A stretch of DNA of 64,000 nucleotides from Botryococcus braunii (Eukaryota; Chlorophyta; Trebouxiophyceae), in contig KV908339.1 in NCBI GenBank assembly GCA_002005505.1, positions 774,557-838,556 on the forward strand, written 5' to 3'. Both the position numbers and the translations under genes were made by a program. Each line of letters starts with the position of its first letter. The stretch's first letter is position 1. A model generated the notes under the pieces. That model saw only the letters and a list, made by a program, of their open reading frames with translations. It was not told the origin of the DNA and searched no databases. This document shows positions 45,405 to 56,300 of the stretch, in pieces.

Positions 45405-45910
45405 ATGATGTCTATAAGTGACGGTGAAGTTGACAGCCAGACTCTTCCACATGCCGAGGGTTGGAGAGTTGCTCGGGAAAGAAAGTGTGGGTGCCTGTCC
45501 CAGGGGTACCCTAGGGGCGAGAGGGGTACTTCCCAGAGCTCCTTAGAGCTCGTTGGTGATGAACATCATCTGTTGTTCACCTGTCCGGCTGTACAACATG
45601 TACGGCAACAATTTATGCATCTCTTTCAACAAAGGAGTCGATCTGTACAGACGTTTATGTGGCAAGAAGACCTTGAAGGGGTTGCCAAATTTGTGACTAG
45701 AGCATTGGAGAGCTACCTCACTCTCCCAGGTGCTGTGCGACCTTAGTTGGCTAAGATATGGGTCATTCATTGTACTGCCGTCCTCTTCAGCCCTAGTGGC
45801 TGGTCTTTGGATGTAATCTTCCTTCCTTCCTTCCAGAGTACTACCCCGGGAAGTCCAGCCTTGACTGCCCAGGACTCCGCTGTTGTAAAGGGGGCCTGAG
45901 ACTGATATAT
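45405..45910 (+). pseudogene. Non-LTR (LINE) retrotransposon remnant: reverse-transcriptase C-terminal zinc-finger-like tail
   Basis: The plus-strand frame at 45540-45746 gives LVGDEHHLLFTCPAVQHVRQ then QTFMWQEDLEGVAKFV and stops. The pattern (D/E)EHHLLF.C......R...........F.......VAKFV is the C-terminal region that follows the RT domain in many LINE ORF2 proteins. Residues upstream (RKCGCLSQ) may be the residue of the preceding Cys pair but the frame is not clean. The downstream stretch CCCTAGTGGCTGGTCTTTGG to a TTCC run may be the element's 3' UTR. The element is severely 5'-truncated. Assignment rests on pattern memory only. Confidence 0.5.
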
Positions 45911-46756
45911 TCACTTTTCTCGCTAAAGGGGGGACCTTAGAGGGATTCGATCTCTGGAAATAAATAGTGGGTTCCTACTCCAAGAGTACGGGAACAAATG
46001 AGGGCAAACTTCAGTGCCACATGCCCGAGTCCCGCATTCCAGTGGAATTTCTGGTCTGCACCCACACAATCCCCCGCGGGGTGGGGGGAGAACGAGGGGC
46101 CTTAGTACGGGAGGCCCGCCCTACCATGGCAGGGATACCACAGTGGACAGCCTACGAGTGGAAGAGCTTTGGCAATATGTTGGCAGTATGTACCAGCAGT
46201 TATTCGCATGTATTGGCGTAATGGCAGTATACGGTAGTAGAAATACATACATTGTGCATGATCCGGCACATGCAGAGAAACAGTTCTGTAAGAAGAAGTA
46301 CACCCCGTTCCCACCGTACATACGTTAACATCCTAATCCCGCAGCGTAACCCAGAGGCCCCACACAGGCGAACAGGACTCCCCGTATAGTACGCTTCCCT
46401 CGGTGGCGTATGTGAAGGATATATGAGTCCATTCTGTACTGTGGCTCCCCCCGTTTCGTGCTATGCCCTGTATTAGTCTGGTCATGAAGGGTGAGATAGA
46501 TTCATCAAGTGGAAGGTACGTTTCCTGGTGTCAGATGTGGCCAGCAGCGATCTGCGGGATTGTCATACAAATTGTACAACCACCAACAGCGGTGTCTGGG
46601 GTGACACCCACAGCGCCCACCGTTATATACATGGAAGTACGGTTCAAGTGTACTATCCTAACACATGCGGGGTTTATAATGTACAGTCCAGATATCATCG
46701 TAATTGCTCATTACTGTCTTGGTCACCCAGTGGGTAATACCCACCCATAGTTCACG
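45911..46756. other. No gene seen
   Basis: The open frames on both strands (longest about 104 codons) have no recognisable motif and overlap one another. Confidence 0.5.
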
Positions 46757-46778
46757 TTAAATATAAAATAGGTGTGTG

Positions 46779-46875
<97 letters not shown>

Positions 46876-46901
46876 TGGGTGTGGGTGTGTGTGTGTGTGT
46901 G

Positions 46902-46999
<98 letters not shown>

Positions 47000-47060
47000 G
47001 ATACATATGTTTTCATTTCCTCTCTCTTCCCCCCTCTTTTCACCCCCCCCCTTCCCTCGC
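46757..47060. repeat. Long (TG)n microsatellite
   Basis: About 225 bp of TG with GGTGGG and single-base slips, followed by a C/T-rich tail to about 47080. Confidence 0.95.
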
Positions 47061-47114
47061 TCTCTCTCTTTCCCTCTCACTATCACCTTTTATATTTGGC
47101 CCCTAGATTCCGCG

Positions 47115-47225
47115 TCCCTGCATGATGGATTTATGGTATGCGGTTAGGATAGGCATTGCTCGTAATTTTAAACATAGAAGTAAAGCGTATCCCTAACCGC
47201 AAACCACATACATGCTGGTATTTCA
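47115..47225. repeat. MITE-like inverted repeat shared with about 2985-3030
   Basis: Imperfect arms of about 30 bp (TATGGTATGCGGTTAGGATA and the mirror of TATCCCTAACCGCAAACCAC) surround about 40 bp. The left arm and loop resemble 2985-3030 (ATGGTGTGCGCTTAGGATAG, TTTTAAACTT), so it is probably a small repeated non-autonomous element. Confidence 0.55.
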
Positions 47226-47487
47226 CTTTAATATCTCACCACCACCACCGCCACCGCCACACCTTTTACTTATATCATGTTGAGTTATGAACATTAATAT
47301 TGAATGCCTTGTGCTTTAGGTGATCTTCATGTATACTATTAGGATATGGGTCCGTTGAGAACATAAGGTACCTTGAGACACGGTAGAATGTGGACGCTTT
47401 CGAACATAAGATACAATCTGATCTAGATTACGCGTTTGTCGGCTGAACTCTTAAGGCTGCCCCACCGGTGTGAATGCCAACTGGTTG

Positions 47488-48416
47488 TGTTTGAAAAATG
47501 GACACTAACATGTATACCGTAGGTATTTGAGCAACATGTTGGGTCATTTCATACTAGCATGTTTGTGAGCCACATAAATTCACTGCAAGGCTTTATAAGA
47601 CTTACAATACTCATAAAGAATAAGGTACAGTTATATTGCACTTGGGTGTATTTGTACTGTAAGGTACTTCAAGGGTAAATGACACTCATAGTGATTTATA
47701 GGGGCCATGGTACAATTTCGGCCTGTTTTCTGTCAGTTTTCTAGTAAGGTATACTCATTCCGGATCTCATCGAGCGTGACTCACGCTGCGTCACGCAGCC
47801 TGCGTGCGACTTTAAGTCCTGCGGTCCTTGGTGTTTGATTCGAGACTTGTATCGATGGTGAGTTAAAGTTCCGAGTCACTTAGATTCGAGACTATCATCG
47901 ACAGAGATTCGTACTGTTCATCGACGACCATGTCGAATCATAAGGTACATTGAAATTCCAGTGCATAGTACTGATGGCATGCAAACTTGATCGTGCCCCT
48001 ACGCTTTCAAGATCTGGAGTTGCAAACCTGTCAGGAGGCTAATAAACTTGTAGTCTCCTTAGTTAGTATAAATATGGAGTGCTCTTAGAGGCCAGTCAGT
48101 TCTGAGTTCCCTTATCAGACTCCTGTGCCGTTTGCTTGGTCGTGTTTCGTCCACTTCTGCAAGCTTTTGTTTGAGCACAGGTCACTTACTCTAAAGAGTG
48201 TGAGTTACAGGTAATTGCAACACCATTAGTTAGTTGTTATTGTAATAGTTCTGAGTTCCCTTATCAGACTCCTGTGCCGTTTGCTTGGTCGTGTTTCGTC
48301 CACTTTTGCAAGCTTTTGTTTGAGCACAGTTCACTTACTCTAAAGAGTGTGAGTTACAGGGAGTAACATTTAACTTCAAATTCTACAAAGTCTATTTTGA
48401 TGATGCCATTTGTGCT
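47488..48416 (+). repeat. 5' LTR of element A with duplicated leader block
   Basis: TATAAATA at about 48067-48075 is followed by block copy 1 (48098-48210, ending GAGTTACAG|GTAATTG). A 36-bp spacer separates it from copy 2 (48247-48359, ending GAGTTACAG|GGAGTAAC). The copies differ at 2 of 113 positions. A GT-AG intron of 149 bp (48211-48359) would remove spacer plus copy 2 exactly. The right LTR edge is inferred from the PBS-like TGGTATCGG. Confidence 0.8.
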
Positions 48417-48620
48417 AAATGGTATCGGCGATTAAAGTCGCTTATGGTATTATCGTCTCCCGGCGCACGGGATCTGTCTACGTGAAGAAGCCTCGCGGCT
48501 GTCTACGTTTTCTTTACAACACTCTTTAAAAATACAAGAGCACCTAAGCCTGCACAGGGTCTACGCAGACCATTGTGCTAGGTAGAAGGACTCTTGTAGT
48601 CTTCTGGTGGGTTACTTTGG

Positions 48621-50630
48621 TTGGACTCCTCGATTGCCCAAGCCCTTGTGGCTAAGGCAGTGGGAGAGAAGTTGGTTACTGGTTGTGGCAGCTTTCCTTT
48701 GGGAAGGCTGGGGTGGTCGCTGGAAGAGTTCTACTTGATAGAGCTATTGCTGTCTACGTTACCTTTATGCAATGAGTGGCACGTATACTGTTTTTCCTAT
48801 AATGTACCAATTGTGATTGAGGATGATCCCTCAACCACTTATAACAATGAGAGCTTCGAACAATCCTACTCTACACAAAGAGATTCAAGGGGCATTAGCA
48901 CCAGTGCAGGCAGAGGAACAGAGGACATCGATGCAGAAGGGCGCCATGCAGGGGAGGTAAGTGAGGATTTTCTATACGGGGGTTATCACCACTCTGAATC
49001 TCTTCCTACTGAACCTGTTGGTCAACCCTTAGCTGAGCTGGTTCCTGCTGTGAGCACAAGCACCTTACCTCCTGGCTGTATGCACCCCAACTTACCTTTA
49101 GATCCCAGCAGCATTAGGAGGGCTGTCAGGATTAATTCAGTACCCGTTTCAAGTGCTCCAAGGGTCATTCGCAGACCTCCACAGTCTGCTGTTACAGGGT
49201 CAAGGACACTGTCTAGTGGCCCCTTGCAAGTTCCAATCTCGCAACATCCTGCTGTCACGATTCAACCAGCTAGTGTTCCTGTTATTGCTAGTGGTGCAAA
49301 CATTCCAGCAGCAACGTTAGCTAGTTCACAGACTACTACTGTGTACGTTCCACTAGCTACTGGGGGCATGATCCCTATTACACAACCTGCCTCAACACTG
49401 AGCCAGATTTCTAATCCTTCTTTGGTTCAGCCAACTAGTGTGCAGGTACCATCCACATATGGAGTGTCAACGTCAGCCTCTGCAATCCCAGCTGGAGGCC
49501 CTCCTGGTGGTGGCTACCCATACACAGTGCAGGTAGTGGCCCTCCTGGTGGTGGGCCACCATACAGTGGGGGTCCCCCTGGAGGAGCAAGCTCGACCTGG
49601 CATCCTCCACCAAACACAGGCAACTACCCGCAATACCCTGTCTATCCGGGCTCTGGTGGGAATGTTCCTGGTGGCTTTGGTGGGGGTGGTCCTGGTGATC
49701 CTGGAGGACCAGGCGGTCCTGGTGGTCTCGGAGGTCCTGGTGGACCAGGTGGTGGTGGTTGGGGTGGTCCTCCTTTCAGTCAGGGGCCACCACAAAGTGC
49801 TGGGCAAGGTCAATTTCCAAATGCTGGTATCCCCAGTCTGCCCACCATAAATCCAACCACGGGTCCTTCTTTCTCTTCTCATCAGAAATTAACTCCTAAG
49901 ATTGAGTTAGTTAAGTTAAATGATTCCAATTGGTTGACATGGACAAAGCAAGTGTATGCCATGCTGTGGGAATTGAATGTCAACTACTGTGTTCATGATG
50001 ATTATCAGGGAGCTTATGATGATTTCAAGGCTCAAACCATTATCACTCAAGCATGTACTGAGCAATATTCTGTTCAGATTACTGACTTGTTAAGCTCTTA
50101 CCAAATGTGGAACAAGCTGCTGCGGGTGTTTAACGCTAGAGCAGCAGCCAGGCTGATGAGCCTCCACGGAGAGCAAAGGTTGTTTAACATGAAGCCAGGT
50201 GAAAAACCATCTGACTATGTTTTAAGATGCAAAAAGATTGCAAATAACCTCAAATCACTAGGAGAGCAGTGTTCTGAGGTGTGCCAGTGCTCCATGATCA
50301 TAGAAGGCCTCACTGAGGAGTATGAGGTAGATAGGCGGTTACAGCTGTCTGTGTGCAATAATCTTCCAAATGTACACCAACTTCAGCATGTTCTAGAGTT
50401 AACGTATATGGACCTTCAAGCAAAGAAGCCATATAATTCTCCAAACACCCCAAACCCCAATCCCTATAGGAATCAAGGTGGGGGTGGTCAGCCTGCAGGC
50501 AGGCAGGGTGGTTCAGGTGGGGCTGGTTCAGGTGCTCACCAAGCAGAAGTGCCTCAAAATACTAACCGTGGAAATTCTGGGGCAGGACAACCTGCGTTTC
50601 AACAGCAGGGAAGGCCTGTACTAATTTTTG
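48621..50630 (+). pseudogene. Gag of element A: Pro/Ser/Thr-rich and collagen-like N-terminal extension plus capsid-like domain; frameshifted and 3'-truncated
   Basis: Frame 1 (48621 to about 49520) is rich in Ser, Thr, Pro and Val. From about 49525 the sensible reading moves to another frame that encodes GGP/GPGG repeats (GGGGPGDPGGPGGPGGLGGP). That frame runs without a stop into the capsid domain: KIELVKLNDSNWLTWTKQV, WNKLLRVFNARAAARL, then KPGEKPSDYVLRCKKIANNL. The latter is typical of copia gag (UBN2/DUF4219-like). The shift is explained by an extra CA in TACCCATACACAGTGCAGG. The C-terminus ends at ACTAATTTTTGC (50620-50631), probably in the zinc knuckle, where element B begins. The N-terminal start is unclear, since no early ATG exists in frame. 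Confidence 0.75.
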
Positions 50631-50631
50631 C

Positions 50632-51540
50632 TGTAATGGCATCATCAAAACAGAATAGAAATTGAAATTGGAATGTTACTCAATGTAACTCACACTCATT
50701 TAGAGTAAGTGAATTGTACCCAAACAAAAGCTTGTAGAAGTGGACGAAACACGACCAAGCAAACGGGACAGGAGCTTGATAAGGGAACTCAAGACTTGTT
50801 ACAATAACCACTAATCTAATGATGTTGCAATTACCTGTAACTCACACTCATTTAGAGTAAGTGAACTGTACCCAAACAAAAGCTTGTAGAAGTGGACGAA
50901 ACACGACCAAGCAAACGGGACAGGAGCTTGATGAGGGAACTCAAGACTGACTGACCCTTTGAGCACTTCCTATTTATACTAACTAGGGAGACTACACATT
51001 TATTAGCCTCCTGACAGGTTTGCAACTCCAGATCTTGAAAGCAAACGGGCATGATCAAGTTTGCATGCCTTCAGTACTATGCACTAGAATTTCAATGTAC
51101 CTCTATGATTCGACATGGTCGTCGATGAACAGTACGAATCTCGGTCGATGATAGTCTCGAATCTAAGTGACTCGGAACTTTAACTCACCACCGATACGAA
51201 CCTCGAATCAAACACCAAGGATCGCAGGACTTAGAGTCTCACGAATCGTCACGATCGATGAGATCCGGAATGAGTATACCTTACTAGAAAACTGACAGAA
51301 AACAGGCCGAAATTGTACCATGGCCCCTATAAATCACTATGAGTGTCATTTACCCTTGAAGTACCTTACAGTACAAATACACCCAAGTGCAATACAACTG
51401 TACCTTATTGTTTATGAGTATTGTAAGTCTTATAAAGCCTTGCAGTGAATCTATGTGGCTCACAAACATGCTAATATCAAATGACCCAACATGTTGCTCA
51501 AATACCTACGGTATACATGTTAGTGTCCATTTTTCTAACA
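50632..51540 (-). repeat. 3' LTR of element B (lineage 1), with duplicated leader block
   Basis: 909 bp, minus orientation: starts TGTTAGAAAAATGGACAC at 51540 and ends CCATTACA at 50632. TATAAATA precedes block copy 1 (about 50946-50835, followed by GTAATTGC). Copy 2 is about 50796-50685. Here the TTACAG end of copy 2 is mutated to TTACATTGAG, so the precise acceptor is lost. The copies otherwise differ at about two positions. Confidence 0.82.
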
Positions 51541-51601
51541 CCTCCCCTCATGTGTCGGGAGAAACATCTCTCAGAAACATTGTTTAAAGTAAGTCACAAC
51601 T

Positions 51602-52622
51602 TTATTTGATACCTGCCATTGCTCTAAGCTTGGCAAAAGTGACCTTAGTAAGTACCTTGGTGAAGAAATCAGCAATATTCTCACTGGTAGCCACATATCT
51701 TGGCTCAATTGCTCCATTCTCCACCTCATCTCTGACCCTGTGGTACCTTACAGCAATGTGTTTAGTCCTGGATGAAATGGGAATCCCCTTCACATTTGCA
51801 AGGGCCCCTGTATTGTCAGTATACACTACAATACTCCCAGGATTTTCGCCAAAGTCAGTAATTAACTTGGCAAACCACAGTGCTTCCTGAACTCCAGTGC
51901 ACATGGAGATAAATTCAGCTTCATCAGTAGACAGAGCAACAATTGGTTGTAGCTTGCTACCCCATGAAACTGCAGCTGACCCAGACATGAAAACAAACCT
52001 AGAGGTGGACTTTCTGCCATCCAAATCCCCTGCATAATCTGAGTCAACAAAGGCCACAAAGCCTTTGTCACCTTTTTCCCACACAAGCCCCAAATTCTTA
52101 GTACCAGCAAGATATTTCAAAACATGCATGCCAGCACTAAGATGTGAATTTGTGGGAGCATTTGCAAAACGTGCGAGAAGACCAGTAGCATATGATAGGT
52201 CAGGCCTGATTGTGTTAGCCAAATAAAGAATGCCACCCACAAGTTCCCTGTACCTGTTGTCTTTAGGCAAGGGTTCCCCTGAATTCTTCTGCAATTTGAA
52301 GGAATTTGAAGGAATTATCCAGGGGTGTAGCCTTGGGGTTGCAGCCTGCCATACCAAAGCTATCCAAAATATCAGTGATTAATTTCTCATTTGACAATTT
52401 CACTGATTTCAGCCTACCATCTATATCTCTCTCAAAGGTAATCTGCATACCCAAGAAGTGTCGGGCCTCCCCTAAATCCTCACTCCAAACTTGCTAGCAA
52501 GGAGAGACTTCACTTCATCAATGCATTTGAGATCCTGAGAGGTAATGAGAATGTCATCTACATACAAAAGTAAATAGGCAGTCTCAAAATTCTCTCTCTG
52601 CAATATAAACAAAGATGGATCT
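51602..52622 (-). pseudogene. Copia pol (RT C-terminus and RNase H) of element B
   Basis: Minus-strand reading: DPSLFILQRENFETAYLLLY-VDD at the left of the split (from 52622), then LGEARHFLGMQITFERD, ELVGGILYLANTIRPDLSYA, FVAFVDSDYAGDLDGRKSTS, IVALSTDEAEFISMC, VVYTDNTGALANVKG and ENIADFFTKVL. Two breaks are visible. One is a frameshift at about 52490 (FGVR / EDLGEARHF). The other comes from a direct duplication of the 10-mer TTTGAAGGAA at about 52297-52320. Apart from these it is well preserved, indicating moderate age. Confidence 0.88.
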
Positions 52623-53325
52623 TGTAAAAGGTTATGGGCAGTGGCGTATCCTGTAAGCAAGCAGACAGGTCGTAAGTTCGTGCCTCTCCAGCTACAGTCC
52701 TTGACGACTGTCTGCTCTTTTAGACACATGCAACTGCATGAACAAGACTGGCATCCTTATGTGCCCAGTATCTTTCCAAACCAGTTCCGTTACATGTTGA
52801 TCTGTCAATGAGCATCTACACACGGATAAGCTCCTGACGGCTGAAAGCAAGTACCTTCCTATACTCAATCAAGACTCCGTCCCTTAGCTGTTTGGGAGAC
52901 TTGATTGTCCACTAAGATGGTTCACTTACAAACAAGCAATCAAACATGAACACATTACCAATACACATCCTGCGTCACCGCACCTGTAAGCAAGCAGACA
53001 GGTCGTAAGTTCGTGCCTCTCCAGCTACAGTCCTTGACGACTGTCTGCTCTTTTAGACACATGCAACTGCATGAACAAGACTGGCATCCTTATGTGCCCA
53101 GTATCTTTCCAAACCAGTTGCTCGACTATGCGGTGATCGCAGCTTTAATAGTCCTTTCACGCTAACGCGTAATCTAAATCAGATTGTACCTTATGTTCGA
53201 AATAGACCTCATCCGAACGTGTCTTGAGGTGCCTTATGTGGATAGTGGACCCGTATCCTAATAATGTACATTTGAAGATCACCTAAAGCACAAGGCATTC
53301 TATAATGTATGTTCACAACTCAACA
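52623..53325 (-). repeat. 3' LTR of element C
   Basis: 703 bp with two identical blocks of about 136 bp (plus strand CTGTAAGCAAGCAGACAGG ... CCAAACCAGTT), about 333 bp apart. On the minus strand the first block starts about 31 bp after TATTAAAG, ends GCTTACAG and is followed by GTGCGGTG. The second block ends GCTTACAG and is followed by GATACGCC. Confidence 0.9.
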
Positions 53326-53345
53326 CTTCCCCTTGCCTGCATGCT

Positions 53346-56300
53346 TTATGTGTACCTTCTCAAACCTAGTGAATCACGATGACCAACAAACACGGGCTTA
53401 GCAAGTGGCTTGGTCATAATGTCAGCCACATTTCGAGCAGATTCTACATAGAGGATATCTACCTGCCCAAGTGCCATAGCTTCCCTAGCATAGTGGAAGC
53501 TTACTGCAACATGCTTTGTGAATTTGGAATAAAGGGGGTTCCGTAAATTGGAAATGCATCCTTGGTTGTCACAGAAAATTTTGACTCTCCAAGGTGCAGC
53601 TCCAATCTCTTCCAAGAAGCCCCTAAGCCAGTTGGCTTCCTTCACAATATGGCCGGCTGCCATAAACTCGGCTTGCACAGTTGAGGTAGCAACTGAGCTC
53701 TGCTTCTTGCTTCCCCAAACCACGGCACTACCATAGACTGATAGAACATAGCCAGTGGTGGAATACCTGTGGTCCAGGTCCCCAGCATAGTCGGCATCAA
53801 CATAGCCTTCTAGCTCAGGCCCCTTTCCACCCAGAGTAAGAGCTAATTCTCTCGTATCTCTCAAGTACTTCAGCACTCGAATGGCCTCATTCCAGTGTGA
53901 GGTAGTGGGTGTCATTCTATACCTTGACAACACTCCAACCGCCTGAGAAATGTCAGGCCGGGTCGTATTGGCAATATATAGCAACGATCCAATCAACTCA
54001 CAGTACCGATGACCAGGTGGCAGTGGGGTACCTGCCCCATGTGACAAACCATCTGAGGACTCGGGTCTGCTGCTAGCCACGAAGTCCTTGGACATGGGGG
54101 TATCAACCACACGCCCATCATCAGCAACCCCAAACTTTTCCACAAGAGCATCAATCTTGGGAGTGCAACTCATGGAAATCGTGCTCTGAACTCTATTGCG
54201 TAGGACCTGACACCCCAGGAAATCATTCACCTCTCCCAAATCATGGATGGTGAAGTCCTTCTTCAACAACTCTTTCCCCCACTCAATCTCTGCAACCAAT
54301 CTGGCAACTATGAGAAGATCATCAACATAAACAAGAATAAAGGACAGGTTGCCATCAGGGGCCCTCCTGATGTATACACCCGCATCACTCTTGCACACAC
54401 TGTACCCCATCACGCTCAACTTGTCGGTCAAGGTCTTGTGCCAAGCCCGTGGGGCTTGTTTTAGACCGTATAGTGCCTTCCTGAGCTTGCACACAACCCT
54501 CGTGTTGCCATTCTCAAATCCTGGTGGTTGGGTCACATAGACCTCTTCCTCCAACTCTCCATTGAGAAAAGCCGTCTTGATATCCACTTGGTGGATCTCA
54601 AGATTCTGTGTGGCAGCCACTGCCAGCACAGCCCTCCTTGCCCCATAGCTGCTGGTGGGTGCAAATACCTCCCCAACATCTATCCCAGGGATCTGTCTAC
54701 ACCCTTGGGCAACTAACCTCGCTTTAAAGCGAGTAACATTCCCATGTGCATCAATTTTAGTGGAGAATATCCAATGGACAGGAATAACTTTTTGTCCATG
54801 TGGTCTGTCCACATACTCTAGAACCTCATGGGTATCAAGGGAATCCATCTCTTCCCTCATTGCTTGTTGCCAAAAATCCCACTGAGGGGAGCATTGGGCT
54901 TCCCTCAGGTTAGATGGCACGTGAACCTTTCCCAGCTTGACATAAGGTACATTTTGTACCTTATGCCGAGACTCTGCAGTACTGTCAGCACTCCTGGGAC
55001 TGTTGTCTTTTATATTCCTCTGATCCTGGTTCCCAGAATAAGGTACATTTTGTACCTTATGTTGAGATCCTGCAGTACAGCCAGAACTGCCAGAGCCCTC
55101 CCCAACTCTCTCTCTTGAACTGCCAGACTCATGCGCTCCACCATTACAATCTCTCACCTTTCTCAATGCAGGTGGAAGCAGCAGCTCTCTCTCTCTCCTG
55201 GACTCACACCTAGGTACACTACTCTGACTTTCCTGAGCTGCGCCTACTGTGTCAGGCTGCACCCCATAAGCATGACTGGTTCCCAGCTCAACTTGGCTAC
55301 GTGCTTCCCCTGCTGCTGGCACTTCTAGCCCACTACTCTTCTCGCTAACATCTTCTCCAAGCATAGCCTCCCCTGTCTCAACCTGCCTCTGCAAATCAGG
55401 GAGACCTACCGAGGGTGGCTCACTCACAAGTACCTGGCCTGAGCCAGGGTCATGCATGGGGACCCCTACTGAGTCCCTCCTAGCCTGGCGCTGTTCATAA
55501 CGCTGATCCCTTGTGAGGGTGGTTCCTGGGGGAAGTCTATGTTGAGACTTCCCCTGGAACCTGACCCCCTCCTGCATCTTCTGCAGTTTGTCCAGCTGCG
55601 AGTGCGCTTCAGCACCCCCCCGAGCTAAATTTTGAAGATGGCCCAGCACTGACCATGACTGCTGTGAGGTCTCTGAAGTGGCAGGGGAACCATCTTGGCT
55701 GCTGGGGGCTCCAGCCACAGGTCCGACTGAGCTCCTCAGCCTGCTGTGATCCTCTGGAGAGCTGGCAGTGGTAGCAGGAGATCCAGTGGGCTTGCACTCC
55801 ACCACTGGGTCATCCTCTGCTTCCCAAAAATTCACGGGAATGGCTGTTGGTGAGCTGGGGACATTGGAATTGCCTCCCCTGCCCTGCAAGGACGCTCCTG
55901 AGAGCCATTGAGAGGATCCAGGTTGCACCTTAGACATACCCACTCTCTCCCCTCCTCTCAAATGCTCAAGGAATGTAACATCCCTGCTCTCTTTCCATAC
56001 ACCATTGCCTACGTACACTCTATAGGCCTTGGACTGTGGGCAATACCCAGTGAACATGCCTGGAATGGTCTTTGGTCCAAATACAGACCGCTGACCTGGG
56101 GGAATGTGAACATGTGCCACACAGCCCCATGTGCGCAAGGAAGCAACATCAGGCTTTACCCCATAGAACATCTCAGTAGGGGTCAGAGGCCTGCCTGTGG
56201 TGGGGCCCACGTTGTACAGCAGGGTGGCAGACTCCAATGCCTCCTTCCACAAGGAAGGGTCTGCTGCAGCGTGCACCAACAGGGTCCTTGTGCGCTCCTT

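Larger units (their letters stand above)
47488..50631 (+). mobile_element. Copia-type element A (lineage 1): 5' LTR, leader and gag; interrupted by element B
   Basis: The 5' LTR spans 47488 to about 48416 (starts TGTTTGAAAAATGG). It is followed by TGGTATCGG, a degenerate match to the usual PBS complementary to the 3' end of initiator tRNA-Met. A gag region runs to 50631, where element B's inverted LTR begins (TGTAATGGCATC). No pol of A is present in the window. The rest of A should lie beyond B's far end, outside the window. Confidence 0.8.
50632..52622 (-). mobile_element. Copia-type element B, left part (3' LTR, RNase H, RT C-terminus), split by element C
   Basis: Inserted in minus orientation in A's gag. 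Its polypurine tract ATGAGGGGAGG (51541-51552) abuts the LTR. Pol continues to 52622, where GATCT and element C begin, and resumes at 59713. It is interrupted again at 59840/59841 by element D. The 5' LTR is not in the window. Confidence 0.85.

Noticed and set aside
49525..49850. Val/Leu-rich C-terminal end of the 409-codon frame starting at 48621
   Set aside because: It is the wrong frame through the GGP repeats. The collagen-like reading that leads into the capsid domain is in another frame.
50632..50665. End of the gag frame (MASSKQNRN) as Gag C-terminus
   Set aside because: From 50632 the sequence is the end of element B's inverted LTR (ATGGCATCATC mirrors GATGATGCCAT of LTR A), so these residues are not Gag.
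47488..51540. Inverted LTR pair (A plus, B minus) as one autointegrated element
   Set aside because: The LTR sequences differ at many positions and B continues into its own pol to the right. Insertion of B into A explains the layout more simply.
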